Assembly: GCA_039105265.1 (NCBI GenBank)
Contig: JAPFFF010000038.1
Location: forward strand, 248,001-312,000
Reading direction: 5' to 3'
Source of the DNA: Tritrichomonas musculus
Taxonomy: Eukaryota; Parabasalia; Tritrichomonadida; Tritrichomonadidae
DNA length: 64,000 bases
Shown here: positions 11,133-21,490 of the stretch, piece after piece
Layout: each line of letters starts with the position of its first letter
Numbering within the stretch: the stretch's first letter is position 1
The notes under the pieces: model-generated
Seen by the model: the letters and a program-made list of their open reading frames with translations, nothing else
The model's database searches: none
Told to the model about the DNA's origin: nothing
Translations under genes and position numbers: made by a program

Positions 11133-14100
11133 GATTTGAAAATAGCCAATATATGCTCGTTTATTTTTGCACTTACTTTGCCCACAATACTTTGTTGAAT
11201 CTTTAAAGTCATGGCATAATCCTCGTCCAAAATTCTTCCATCATATAGAATTACATCTCCTATTTGATACAAATTAGCGTCATCGACATAAAATAAATAG
11301 TCTCCGTGTGTAGCGAATTTGACGCATCCGTTTTCTGAATCTACCTCTACAATGACACCAACAAATTCCTTCCATGAACCGTCTATGATTACAGAGCAAA
11401 TACAGTCTGTGGTGTCTTCTGCTGTCGAACTGACGAACATATTTTTTTGTTGGTCTCTACGATACACATGGCCTGATAAAAATACTGGTTTCCCAATCTT
11501 ATAGTCCGATATTTCTTCACCCGCTTCTATCGGGGCATAATGAGTAATTGTATTTGAGCCGTTTGATGATATTTTGCCAGAAACATATAAATTTGAATCA
11601 ATTGTTGTATTTCTTGCAGTACCAAACATGCTAAATGATTGAAATCTATGACCATCAACATATATAAATACTTCACCAGTATCAGCAGTTTTTGAAGACC
11701 TATACATAAAGACAGTATTATAAGTATCATTATATCCAAATCTAAATAAAGTAAGTGTATTTGAATCAATAGAACTAAAGAAACTTGCAATATTACTTTC
11801 GGTAGTATTAATTGTTAATGAACCATCATTATTTTTTGCTACATATTTTCCATCACATTCTGATTCCGTCAAATATTTATCAGTTTCGGTTTTGTACAAA
11901 TCAGTGCTTATTTCTACTTTATCTTTATTAATCGCTATTATTTTTGAACTATTCAAGTATAACGATAATTTTGGAATATTATTTTTTAATTCATACAATA
12001 TTTCGCTCTTATTTGCCAAATCTAATCCAAAATTTATAAGCGCTTGTTTTGCTGAACTTGATGAATAAATGTCAAATATATTTAAGTCAGAACCTTTTAT
12101 CATAACTCGTCCAGCAACTACTAACTGGTCTCTTATTGTTGTTTTATATTTTTGAGATTTATATGTGCAGTTTATCATATCGGCATCTTTATATTGTATC
12201 ATAAATTCTTCAGTATAAGGCGCATATCTTAATGTGACATAACTATTTTCGTTACATAATCTTATATCTGGATAATATGGATTATTCACTATTAGCGATG
12301 GAGAATTATTTGTAAAAGTAGTAGATATCGATAATGAACCATCATCATTTTTCTCTACATAGCCCGATAAGTCGACAGGTTCTGGAATCTCACTTTTTAC
12401 TTGGTCAATAGCACGGGTCAATTCACTTTTCTGAGCAAAATTATTTTTTACGAAATTTATGTTTGGAATACAATATTCGTCATAAACTTCAGGTTCGTAT
12501 GAATAACTTACAGACTCTAGGTCCACAACATAATTTCCGTTATATCTGAATGTTCCACCGTAATAGAAAAAGTATATAGAAAAAGTATTTTCGCCTTTCT
12601 TGTAATGATAATATTCCGCGTCTTCACTATTATACAAATATTCTCCTGAAATATCTTCATTATTACAAGAGCCTTTCACAAAAAGTGATGATTTCTTTAA
12701 TATTTTGCATAAATCTCTATCCAAATTTGTGATATAAGTTCTTTTATCCTCATCATTTGTTGTTCCATTTACGAATTTTGTAGCGATTGATAATTCTTGA
12801 GATATTTTCTCAGTTGATAATATATCTGTTTTTAACACATATTTTCCATCCGCTTCTTTCTTTGAAATATATCCCGATAAATCGACTGTTTTGAGCTGTT
12901 TCATATGATTATCTATCAATTTTTTGACTGCCTTTGCTGTAATCAGCTGTTTATTTGTCAGTTCTTCGCCCAACAAAATCGGTTTCTGTTCTCTTGTCAT
13001 CGACATAATCCAAACAGCTGAAGGACAATTTTCTGCATATACATCTAAATACGGAACATTTATCCGAAAATCTTCATACTCTCCGTCTATTTTAATCTCC
13101 TCATTGTCATCAACTCCATAGCAAAGATATCGGAAACATTTCTTGTCAAACGCCTCTATTTCTTCAATAAATTCCAGCGCTGTTCGAATCTCTCTTGGAG
13201 CCGCAAGAACATCAACGTCCCGAACTATCGCCTCCGCTCCTTCCGAAACCTCTTCACCAGCAAAACAAAATCTTTTTACCTTTGATATTCCCTCTGCCGC
13301 CAACGATAAAAGCGCCTTTGGACCGCCGACAAAATTTACTGTGGCACCAGCTATACACACAACATCTTTGATATAATTAAACCAATTTGTCTTGTTTTTC
13401 ATATCGTTTAGTTGTTTTTGGAGGTTTGAATAAAGATTTTGCAGCTCAGATATTCTATTATTTGCTATATCTACTGTATTTCCCAAAGAATTTAGAACAA
13501 AAAGATGAGACTCAATATTTTCCCCAATAACGACGCCAGATGTCTGTATATTACAGTTTGTGTATAAAGTACTGCATGCTTCAGGTCTTGGAACAACAGA
13601 ATAATACCCACATCCTGCTAGAAACTCAAAAGTATTTCCTCCTTCTTTATACGAAACATCTGGTATCGGAAAAATTACTTCTTTGTCAGAGGGCATATAA
13701 AGTATCAGTCCATAAGGAGGATTCCCAATATCTATTCGGCTATTGTAGTGGAAAGGAATATATTTATAACAATTTTCTGAAACAACTTTATAGCACGATT
13801 CTGACTCATAACTGCTATGAGAATACCCAAATTCAGAGGTATATTCTATTCCGTTTATATTTAGACTTGCCGAAAAATTGCATGACTCTTTCTTGGTACA
13901 TTTCAGTAGAACACTCCAATATCCGTCTTTATCTTCGTATTTTGCCACTTCGCAATCGTTAAATGTACAAAGCCCTTTCTCAACAATGACTTCAAAAGGA
14001 TTTTTGTCGGAATAATTGTGTATCCAATTCCTTAGGACGTATCGATTTGTGTCGTTTTGCTCAATGAAAATTCCTTGATATGTATGCTTGAAGAACTCAG

Positions 14101-15052
14101 TTTCTCCTTTGATTGATTTGGAGCCAGGAATATTGTATGACAAATTATTACCGACCCATTCATTATTTTGCTTTGTGAGTTTGAAATCTGTGCCAAATAC
14201 CTCATCATGGAACTCAAAAGTTTGTCCATCTAAGAGCATGTCAAATTCTTCTGTTCCGGGAATATAGCCCCAATCAGCGTAATAATATTGTTCATTTTCT
14301 GTGGTCCCATAAGACTTCATCTCATAGAAATTCGGTAAAGGGGAAGTATAAAGTTTGAGACAATTTTCTGCATCGATATTATTACATTTGATATTTATGA
14401 GACTGGAATTCTTGTTTGAAATATATTGCTTCACCTTTCCTGTAAAGTTTATTTTCATAAAACCAGAAGTAAAGAGGTCAAAAGGATTATCAAGAGATTC
14501 CTTACTCATATAAATTCGGGCGGATAATTCGTTTTCAATATAGGAAATTGCGTTATTTGAGTCGATTTTGGGATTCGTAAATTTGCCGTTTTTTGCGTCT
14601 ATTTTTGCCTCCCCAAACGTTGAACAGTTTATTGTAAAAACATTTCCTGAATAGTCAGATGGAATATCTATTTTGATTTTCAATATATTGTATTCGCCTG
14701 TTTCGCAGGAGTCATCGGAGATGTCGTCATTTTCTGCTTTCGACAAGGAGTTTAAGTCAAGGGAATAGGCGTCAAGACCATCTTCATATGATAATTCATT
14801 AACTGAGCCAGGGGACATTTCCAAAGAAGTTATTCGTTCTTCATGATTGATTAATTGAGATTTCAGAGAGATTCCTCCCAAATTTATATCTCCTCCAACG
14901 GTCAAATCTTGTTCGATATCAGCTGTTTTTGCGTTTATTTCATCACAATTTATTGAGGAAGGATTCTTTGAACCACCCATAAATGCACCGTCTAAAGCGT
15001 TCTGTTTAGTCAGTATTGCGGTCATTTTATAATAAATAAATGCCCAAGACAT
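11129..15052 (-). CDS. Polinton large fibre-like surface protein
   Basis: A 1307-residue part. It has repeated tail-fibre-like stretches in which LSGYV or KYV is followed by K, NDDGSL and a short beta segment (about residues 900-910 and 1070-1080, also near 720-735). A region rich in cysteine and aromatic residues fills the first 500 positions. Repeated beta units of this kind occur in virion attachment fibres, so a role in particle surface or attachment is inferred, not shown. An in-frame ATG at codon 10 would avoid the overlap with the divergent neighbour and may be the true start. Confidence 0.6.
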   Translation of the reverse strand: MSWAFIYYKMTAILTKQNALDGAFMGGSKNPSSINCDEINAKTADIEQDLTVGGDINLGGISLKSQLINHEERITSLEMSPGSVNELSYEDGLDAYSLDLNSLSKAENDDISDDSCETGEYNILKIKIDIPSDYSGNVFTINCSTFGEAKIDAKNGKFTNPKIDSNNAISYIENELSARIYMSKESLDNPFDLFTSGFMKINFTGKVKQYISNKNSSLINIKCNNIDAENCLKLYTSPLPNFYEMKSYGTTENEQYYYADWGYIPGTEEFDMLLDGQTFEFHDEVFGTDFKLTKQNNEWVGNNLSYNIPGSKSIKGETEFFKHTYQGIFIEQNDTNRYVLRNWIHNYSDKNPFEVIVEKGLCTFNDCEVAKYEDKDGYWSVLLKCTKKESCNFSASLNINGIEYTSEFGYSHSSYESESCYKVVSENCYKYIPFHYNSRIDIGNPPYGLILYMPSDKEVIFPIPDVSYKEGGNTFEFLAGCGYYSVVPRPEACSTLYTNCNIQTSGVVIGENIESHLFVLNSLGNTVDIANNRISELQNLYSNLQKQLNDMKNKTNWFNYIKDVVCIAGATVNFVGGPKALLSLAAEGISKVKRFCFAGEEVSEGAEAIVRDVDVLAAPREIRTALEFIEEIEAFDKKCFRYLCYGVDDNEEIKIDGEYEDFRINVPYLDVYAENCPSAVWIMSMTREQKPILLGEELTNKQLITAKAVKKLIDNHMKQLKTVDLSGYISKKEADGKYVLKTDILSTEKISQELSIATKFVNGTTNDEDKRTYITNLDRDLCKILKKSSLFVKGSCNNEDISGEYLYNSEDAEYYHYKKGENTFSIYFFYYGGTFRYNGNYVVDLESVSYSYEPEVYDEYCIPNINFVKNNFAQKSELTRAIDQVKSEIPEPVDLSGYVEKNDDGSLSISTTFTNNSPSLIVNNPYYPDIRLCNENSYVTLRYAPYTEEFMIQYKDADMINCTYKSQKYKTTIRDQLVVAGRVMIKGSDLNIFDIYSSSSAKQALINFGLDLANKSEILYELKNNIPKLSLYLNSSKIIAINKDKVEISTDLYKTETDKYLTESECDGKYVAKNNDGSLTINTTESNIASFFSSIDSNTLTLFRFGYNDTYNTVFMYRSSKTADTGEVFIYVDGHRFQSFSMFGTARNTTIDSNLYVSGKISSNGSNTITHYAPIEAGEEISDYKIGKPVFLSGHVYRRDQQKNMFVSSTAEDTTDCICSVIIDGSWKEFVGVIVEVDSENGCVKFATHGDYLFYVDDANLYQIGDVILYDGRILDEDYAMTLKIQQSIVGKVSAKINEHILAIFKS

Positions 15053-15372
15053 ACTTCATTACCAAGAAATACAACAATATTTTGCCCTCAGAATTCACAA
15101 ATTCATTGAATAAACGATATATTTCCTTCCAATTTTGTCGAGCCACCTGTAATGGATATCTGGACGGAGAAACAGAAATGCACGCTTCATTTATTCAAAG
15201 AGATGAGTACGAAGATTCTCTTGTCTGGTATGCTAATTTGACTCCTCCGGACGATAATAGGAAATACGAATTTGTCGGGACAAAAAGAGAGTTTAGGATA
15301 TGGTTTACTGACGCTGAAGGGAATGAAATAAAGCCTGATAACTTCACTGTTTTCTTGAAGTTAGAGTATTGA
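15040..15372 (+). CDS. Polinton small protein (110 residues)
   Basis: Divergent from the fibre-like gene, with overlapping or nearly touching starts. The sequence looks like a small beta-rich domain with acidic and aromatic residues. No family recognised; a minor particle component is possible by context only. Confidence 0.5.
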   Translation: MPKTYFITKKYNNILPSEFTNSLNKRYISFQFCRATCNGYLDGETEMHASFIQRDEYEDSLVWYANLTPPDDNRKYEFVGTKREFRIWFTDAEGNEIKPDNFTVFLKLEY

Positions 15373-15440
15373 GGATGTGCAAAAAAATATTTTTTTAGAC
15401 TATTTGTTGCTTACTCATACGGACAATGTCCCTAGGCGTT

Positions 15441-17330
15441 TTACGCGTAACCTGCTGGTACTGAATTAGGATAATATTCGACTCCATTAACGCTCCAAGT
15501 GAAATATGTATCAGAACAGATCCAGGCTTCTGGTGACGGAGGATGCATGTTGGGATATTCTGGGTCGGGAATAAAGTATGTGTCATCATCGCCACGATAC
15601 ATTGGCTGACCTCTGAACGTAACGGTTATTGAGGTACTTCCAGTATCTATTCCGTCAAATACATAGCCTGCATTGCTCCTTTCGAGTTGGAAGTTTATAC
15701 CAAAAGATGTTCCGTCTGAGCGGCAATTTGTATATCGTTTTCCTGTTGTTGGGTCGTTTAATGGTTGTGTGAATGAGTCTTCAAATTCTTGTGTGGCTTC
15801 TAAGGCTCCATCTAGTTCGTTTGCGATAAGCTGATGTTGATAAAATCTTGCAGCACAAGTATTGGCAAATTCTGTGTCTGGATATGTTCTTTTATTGACT
15901 ACAAGCTGGACATTTTGATACATAATATTGTCGAAACAAGTAATGTCTGCAGGAGATTTTGGAAACATCATCGTGATATTTGTCGCATTTCTCAATGGAA
16001 TTGACTTACTGACTTCGAGACCGTTTACTTTGGCAGTTCCTTCGAATATTTCTCTTGTAAGTTCCTGAGATGGAATCAATAAAGGAGTTTGTAATTCTCT
16101 GACAAGTCCTTGATAAACATCTGGTTTGAGACCAAAACCTGCCAAATTTGAACGACCCAATTGAATAGTTCCTCCAAGGACATCCAAAGTAATTTTCTCT
16201 GTTTTGAGGTTGATATTGTCCGATTTTGTTGTGGCGAGTAAGGCTCCTTTCAATTCACTTTTGATAATTTTGACAGTATCTCCTGGATCCAATGGTTTGT
16301 CTGGATTAGCTGCTGCGATTAACTCTGCAAATTCTTTTTTATTGACATCATCTCTTGAAACTCCATATTTTGTAAATTCTTCGTCAGTATATCCGAAATT
16401 GATTGTTGGATGTTCCAAAACATCGTCATCATATACATTTGCGCCTTTGTATCTTTGGTACTCGATATGAAGTTTTTGGGAAGGAGTTGGTTTTGCAGAA
16501 TAATGAGAAACAATAACAGACGGACGGCCTATTTGTGTGAATTTTCGTGATATTGGGATGACAGCAGGCATTTCTTCGGCAATTTCTTTGTCTTCCAAAA
16601 ATTGTAGAGTTTCCTTAACGATATTTGGATTGATTTGTGCCCAGACAAGAGCGCGTAAAGATGTTTTGACCTCTTCTTCTATCTCTCCGCAAATTGCGTT
16701 TGGATATAACTGCCATGCCTGAAGAGCCAGTTGGTCGACAAATGGGATGGTTAATTCAATGGTAAATTTATGTGGTTGTCCATCAGCAATATCCTTTAAA
16801 TCGACATAACAACCGCATACCGAAGGGGAGAATTGACTGACATTTTCCCAAGTTGAATGAGAATATTTTGAAGTTGCTTTTGCATCACGAGGTTTGATGG
16901 AATTATAGGCGAAAGATTCTCTTTGGAGTTCGTCTTGTCGATATGCGCCTAAGAGTTTATCATTTATCCAGAAGCGACAATCTTCATAAAATTCTACAGC
17001 ATTCTTGAATCCGACAAATATTTTCATCAATCCGTTTGTGTCTGCAGATACGTCAATGGGCTGGGACAATTTAATGATAAAGTCAAGGAGAATTGTGGTA
17101 AAAGACTTCTCAATTTGGGTGATTGTATGGCCGGAATGAGATAATTTGATACGTGTTTTTGTGCCGACTGGGAGTGGGGCGTCTTTGTCTTTGAACTCTT
17201 CCATGACGAAAGAAAATGTATTATCTCCTCCATTTCTTTGAATGAGATTTCGTAATTTTGACTGGAAAAATGAGAGAACATCGCCTTCATCATTTCCTAA
17301 ATTTTTGGTCTGTGCGTTGTAGTAGGTCAT
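15441..17330 (-). CDS. Polinton major-capsid-like protein
   Basis: A 629-residue beta-rich part, of the length expected for the double jelly-roll major capsid protein that many Polintons encode. Position beside a small amphipathic frame and the packaging-type ATPase supports this. I rely on size, predicted beta content and context; no sequence search was possible. Confidence 0.7.
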   Translation of the reverse strand: MTYYNAQTKNLGNDEGDVLSFFQSKLRNLIQRNGGDNTFSFVMEEFKDKDAPLPVGTKTRIKLSHSGHTITQIEKSFTTILLDFIIKLSQPIDVSADTNGLMKIFVGFKNAVEFYEDCRFWINDKLLGAYRQDELQRESFAYNSIKPRDAKATSKYSHSTWENVSQFSPSVCGCYVDLKDIADGQPHKFTIELTIPFVDQLALQAWQLYPNAICGEIEEEVKTSLRALVWAQINPNIVKETLQFLEDKEIAEEMPAVIPISRKFTQIGRPSVIVSHYSAKPTPSQKLHIEYQRYKGANVYDDDVLEHPTINFGYTDEEFTKYGVSRDDVNKKEFAELIAAANPDKPLDPGDTVKIIKSELKGALLATTKSDNINLKTEKITLDVLGGTIQLGRSNLAGFGLKPDVYQGLVRELQTPLLIPSQELTREIFEGTAKVNGLEVSKSIPLRNATNITMMFPKSPADITCFDNIMYQNVQLVVNKRTYPDTEFANTCAARFYQHQLIANELDGALEATQEFEDSFTQPLNDPTTGKRYTNCRSDGTSFGINFQLERSNAGYVFDGIDTGSTSITVTFRGQPMYRGDDDTYFIPDPEYPNMHPPSPEAWICSDTYFTWSVNGVEYYPNSVPAGYA

Positions 17331-17400
17331 TTGATTTAATATAAAAATGACAATAAAGGAGTTGTAAAGTTTGTTATATGAACATTTTACTTAAAAGGAA

Positions 17401-17709
17401 ATGGCATTCGGAAGTTGGTTTAAAAACATCATTAACGGAGCAAAAAACGTAATCGGAAAAGCATTACCGGTACTGAAAAAAGGTGCTGAAATTGTGTCAA
17501 AAGTCGCTCCAGTACTTGGCGGGGCGATAGGAGGACCTGTAGGAAATGTAATCAATAAAATAGGCGATTATGCAGGAAAATTTGCTGGAGGGAATAAGTC
17601 TTTGGGAGTAAACGGAGCGGGTATACGACAGACAAATAATAGTTGGTCTCAGCCTTTTGCAGGGCCAACAACTAATCCAGGAAGATTTGATATTCCTTTG
17701 TTGAAGTAA
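17401..17709 (+). CDS. Polinton small glycine-rich amphipathic protein
   Basis: A 102-residue frame divergent from the capsid-like gene. The first 60 residues form an amphipathic, glycine- and alanine-rich stretch (FGSWFKNIINGAKNVIGKAL, then GGAIGGPVG). It resembles membrane-active minor virion proteins of adenovirus-like particles in composition; this is inference. Confidence 0.6.
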   Translation: MAFGSWFKNIINGAKNVIGKALPVLKKGAEIVSKVAPVLGGAIGGPVGNVINKIGDYAGKFAGGNKSLGVNGAGIRQTNNSWSQPFAGPTTNPGRFDIPLLK

Positions 17710-17741
17710 GATGAATTTTATTTGTGTTTATTGAAAAGGAA

Positions 17742-17900
17742 ATGAACGACATCAAAGTAATCGAGCCTATCTCAAAACATACAAAAGAGTTTGATACAGT
17801 TGATGAATTCAATTTATACTATAACAAGAATAAAGAAGAGATGGATAAACTTACGACGCATAAACTCAATAAATTATATCTCATAAAAGGTATCGAATAA
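17742..17900 (+). CDS. Polinton small protein (52 residues)
   Basis: A short frame starting MNDIKVIEPISKHTKEF and ending LYLIKGIE, 32 bp after the previous gene on the same strand. It is preceded by an AAAAGGAAATG context like that of its upstream neighbour, which supports translation. Function unknown. Confidence 0.5.
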   Translation: MNDIKVIEPISKHTKEFDTVDEFNLYYNKNKEEMDKLTTHKLNKLYLIKGIE

Positions 17901-17914
17901 CGAGAATCAAGAAT

Positions 17915-18127
17915 GTGTTGAGCCTCAAAAAAATGAAGCAAAATTCACAATATGAAATTGACAACGAGCTAGATGAACTAAAAAAAGAGATACAGCAAAT
18001 TCGCGAAATAACGAAGTTGGTAGAACCAATGAAAGAAACAATAAATAACATCATACATTTCTTAAATCCTCAGATGGAGATGGAAGTATTGCCGCCCTCT
18101 GATACCTGTACAATTAGGCAGGAATGA
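17915..18127 (+). CDS. Polinton small coiled-coil protein (70 residues)
   Basis: Residues 12-50 form a charged heptad-like helix (DELKKEIQQIREITKL). An in-frame ATG at codon 7 is an alternative start. It overlaps the 3' end of the convergent ATPase gene by 58 bp. Function unknown. Confidence 0.45.
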   Translation: MLSLKKMKQNSQYEIDNELDELKKEIQQIREITKLVEPMKETINNIIHFLNPQMEMEVLPPSDTCTIRQE

Positions 18128-18885
18128 GAATCTGGATTATAATTTTTTTCTTCAGATAATTGCCTATACATATTGTAGAACTCCTCAAAGTCCAAATTAC
18201 TTGCTGATTGGGAATAAATATAGTGTAGTTGTTGACGGTTGAAGCAAGGGAAAACGAACAAAGTTGTAATCTCATTTTTGATATGCGGTTTGATGCCTTT
18301 CCATCCTTGAATCAATAAAAAGTAGGAAATATTTGTGTGTCTGCATCTTCGGAGCTGTTGGGAGAAAAACGATTCTTCGGACGAAAATAGTTTGTTGTTT
18401 GAAATATCATCGAAAAGTATCAGTGTATGGAGGAAATCTTTGCTGAAATCAGTAATGTGAAGGACCTTAAACATATCATTTTTTTGTCCATCATCTAGTT
18501 GTTCCTCCAAATTTTCTCGCTTGACAAGATAGTAGAGGTTTTTTGCAGCAATTAATTCAGTGATAAAATCGACGGCCATCTTCTCGGAAACGGTAATATA
18601 TGGCATTTTGATGAGGTGTTTGAGAGATTGGAAACTCCTATCGTTTTCGTCACCATTTTTCGTGATATAGATTAGTAAGTGATGTGAGTCTAGAAGACTT
18701 ATTTTGATGATTTCTTGGAGAGCAATGACGGTTTTTCCAGAATTTTGTTTCCCAACCACAACATTTACAGAGTTATATTTGATATGAATATCATCGTGAA
18801 TTGGCTCGATTAAAGCACCCGATAAATTGTTTGCGTTTTGTTTCAGAGTTTCTGAGACAAGAGAATTTATTACTTTCAAACTCAT
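18070..18885 (-). CDS. Polinton packaging-type ATPase (FtsK/HerA superfamily)
   Basis: A 271-residue part with a Walker A motif GKQNSGKT near residue 42 and a Walker B-like LILFDD near residue 155. These and the size fit the DNA-packaging ATPases of Polintons and related viruses. Expected to move DNA into particles. Confidence 0.85.
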   Translation of the reverse strand: MSLKVINSLVSETLKQNANNLSGALIEPIHDDIHIKYNSVNVVVGKQNSGKTVIALQEIIKISLLDSHHLLIYITKNGDENDRSFQSLKHLIKMPYITVSEKMAVDFITELIAAKNLYYLVKRENLEEQLDDGQKNDMFKVLHITDFSKDFLHTLILFDDISNNKLFSSEESFFSQQLRRCRHTNISYFLLIQGWKGIKPHIKNEITTLFVFPCFNRQQLHYIYSQSASNLDFEEFYNMYRQLSEEKNYNPDSHSCLIVQVSEGGNTSISI

Positions 18886-18934
18886 TTATTTCCCAAAAGA
18901 CTGCAAAAAAATAAGTGAAGATTTATTGGAATTT

Positions 18935-20968
18935 TTATGCACGGAGTTGTGCAGCTGCTTCGTCATCATTAAACCAAACATCATGATCGTCCCAATTGCC
19001 TTGGCCTTCTTGAGTCCATTGATTGTCAGGATGGTCTTGTTCTAAATAATCGAAATCGTCAATTTCTTGTGGTTGTTGGTCGTGTCCTTCGAATATTTCT
19101 GGTTTCTGTAATGTTGCTGCTGCGTGGAGAATAGCAAATTTGGCATGATTAGCAATGTGGTTTGAAAAGGCTTTTCTCTGTTGTTCATTATGACCTTCTT
19201 TTGTGTAGAGAGTGTGGGCTATTAAATCACTGACAAGATCATCAATTAGTTGTTTGTTCTTTTTCTTCAATTTATCGAAATCTTTACTATTTGGATCGAC
19301 ATTGCCTAATCCGAGCCTTACTGCAAAATCATGTATAATATAATAATTCCACATCATAGCGCATGCCTTACTGTAAATCTGCATCTTGTATTTGCTAAGT
19401 GGTTTTTCTGTTATGTTTCCGATAGAGTTGTTGGCGATTAATTTAGCGATTGCGTGATCGAACGCCTTTCTGAAAATAAAGTATTCGAATCTCCTGTATG
19501 AAGTCATTCTCTTGTTAGATGGTTTCTTATAGCCTTCATGTTTGTAATTTCGCCATGATTCTGGTATTGTAAATCCTTCCATATTGCCTTTCATGTATGG
19601 GTTTGTATTATCGACGTCGAAATGACCGCCAAATAAGTTATTAGTATATTCTCTTGCGCTCTTAAATCCTGATTCTTTTCGGGCCTCTCTTGTGGGATAT
19701 TGATTGTAGAAACCATATCGCATTGGCCAGTCGGATTTTGTTGTTGTATATCCATTTACATAGACGTACTTATTGTTGGCGTTTCTGATGGCGACATCAG
19801 GGATATTATCTCCGTTTATATCTGCGTGGACAAGAGTCCATGGGCTATTTGGTGATTTCTCATTGTGTTTCTCAACCATTCTCTGCGCTCCTTGTGGAGA
19901 AATTGCTTGTGCGACACGTTTTATATCCTTTTTGAGTCTTAATACTATGTGTTCCAAAGCCTCCATTCCCGCTTTATCACGTGCTCCTGCAGAACCGTGT
20001 CTAGATGGTAAATCTTTATACATAGCAGCAATTTGATATAAAGCTACTTCAGCTCGTGGATCTAAACCTTGACGAGAAGTAGGTTGTTGGGCGGATATAT
20101 TGTACTTTATAATTAAATCATTAATTAATCGTTCCATATTTTCATTGTTTATATTAGGTTGTGTCATTTGATTTTGAAATAAAATTGTATTATCGTTGTT
20201 GTTATTTTGAGTAGTTGGAGGAGGTCTTCTCAATTTGTTTAAGGGATTTAATTCCGGAAAAGTCTCTGCTGCTCCAAATCTAAAGAAAGGTCCGAAATGC
20301 TCTTGAGGTTCCCTATGTGAAGTTTCTGGAGGTAAAGGGGGAGGACTTGATGGAGGGACAGAAGGAATTTCCCTATGTGAATATATTCTATCGACAAAAT
20401 GTTGAAGACTTTCAAGATTGATACGTCGAATATATCTATGATCGAAGTTGTCATTTGCGGCAAAATTATGAGAATTGAGTAAAGTTATGGCCGTACGAAT
20501 AATATTTCTTGGAAAAGCTTTTTTGTTATGCGAAGCAAGGGTTCTTCGGTCGAATCTCTCAGATAATTCATTATAAAATGGGGCAGTATTTCGAATCCAA
20601 GAACTGAATCTATAATCGCTTATATCCGCTAAATCTTCACTATAAGTCAAGGGTCTATCTATAGGATGTTCTTCTTGAAACCTTTGAATGAATCTCTCTA
20701 TTGTATTACTAGTGACGACATTTGCATGAAGACCAAAATTGAATTCATTTAAAACATTCGATAAAACTTGGGCATATTGACTATCCTTTAGCAATCCTCC
20801 CTGATTATTCGTAGTAATGATATTGAATCCCAGTTCATTGTTGAGTCTATTACAATATCCTAATAATTTTTGCGTGTTATTGCCTTGCATTACTTGTCCG
20901 GCCGTAAGTTTTATTGTTGATTTACTCATTTGATTTCCAAAAAAATAAGGGCTGTTTATATGCCACAT
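18935..20968 (-). CDS. Polinton protein of unknown function (677 residues)
   Basis: The N-terminal third is polar; a proline- and glutamine-rich linker lies around residues 205-290. A later segment contains HADINGDNIPDVAIRNA, which resembles a calcium-binding DxNGDxxxD loop. The C-terminal third is helical. An in-frame ATG at codon 14 is a plausible start. Likely a structural or terminal protein by place and size; function is not recognised. Confidence 0.55.
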   Translation of the reverse strand: MWHINSPYFFGNQMSKSTIKLTAGQVMQGNNTQKLLGYCNRLNNELGFNIITTNNQGGLLKDSQYAQVLSNVLNEFNFGLHANVVTSNTIERFIQRFQEEHPIDRPLTYSEDLADISDYRFSSWIRNTAPFYNELSERFDRRTLASHNKKAFPRNIIRTAITLLNSHNFAANDNFDHRYIRRINLESLQHFVDRIYSHREIPSVPPSSPPPLPPETSHREPQEHFGPFFRFGAAETFPELNPLNKLRRPPPTTQNNNNDNTILFQNQMTQPNINNENMERLINDLIIKYNISAQQPTSRQGLDPRAEVALYQIAAMYKDLPSRHGSAGARDKAGMEALEHIVLRLKKDIKRVAQAISPQGAQRMVEKHNEKSPNSPWTLVHADINGDNIPDVAIRNANNKYVYVNGYTTTKSDWPMRYGFYNQYPTREARKESGFKSAREYTNNLFGGHFDVDNTNPYMKGNMEGFTIPESWRNYKHEGYKKPSNKRMTSYRRFEYFIFRKAFDHAIAKLIANNSIGNITEKPLSKYKMQIYSKACAMMWNYYIIHDFAVRLGLGNVDPNSKDFDKLKKKNKQLIDDLVSDLIAHTLYTKEGHNEQQRKAFSNHIANHAKFAILHAAATLQKPEIFEGHDQQPQEIDDFDYLEQDHPDNQWTQEGQGNWDDHDVWFNDDEAAAQLRA

Positions 20969-21483
20969 TCCTTGATAAATCTACCATAATCCTTGCTCAG
21001 ACCGGCACAATTAGGATGTTTCGACTTAATTCTAGTATCTATTTCTTCAATCAAAAAGCCTGCGTCATATTGAAACATCTGATGATATTCAATCTCTTTA
21101 CCATCCTTAGTTTGAAATTTCTTTGGTTCCCTTACAATAACTACGTCCTGTATCTTGTTTTTCCCGTTCTTTGCTGTGTCGATTGAGTAGTGACTTCCAT
21201 TCTTGTTAAAGCATAGATATACCTTTTCGCAGTCAAATAATTCACACAATTCTTTGTATAGAAACTGTTGATTCTTATAAATTGAGACGACTAAGGGTCT
21301 GCAAACTATTCTATTGGCGTTAAATTTGTCAGGAAAGAGATACTCTTTGTCGATGATAATATAGAATTCATGAGCCGAATCGATGGCGGGGTCCTTCTCT
21401 TTGTGGGTCTCAATATATTCTTCCAATTTATCACATAATTTATTGACAGATAAATAAAGTGGCTTTGTGTTTGTCATTTGCAT
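20956..21483 (-). CDS. Polinton protein of unknown function (175 residues)
   Basis: The gene nearest the right end, starting just inside the terminal repeat. It is an alpha/beta protein with a GSHYSID stretch near residue 107 and a C-terminal NCAGLSKDYGRF segment. The order His then Cys resembles viral cysteine proteases only loosely, so I leave the function open. Confidence 0.5.
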   Translation of the reverse strand: MQMTNTKPLYLSVNKLCDKLEEYIETHKEKDPAIDSAHEFYIIIDKEYLFPDKFNANRIVCRPLVVSIYKNQQFLYKELCELFDCEKVYLCFNKNGSHYSIDTAKNGKNKIQDVVIVREPKKFQTKDGKEIEYHQMFQYDAGFLIEEIDTRIKSKHPNCAGLSKDYGRFIKECGI

Positions 21484-21490
21484 TGGGGAT

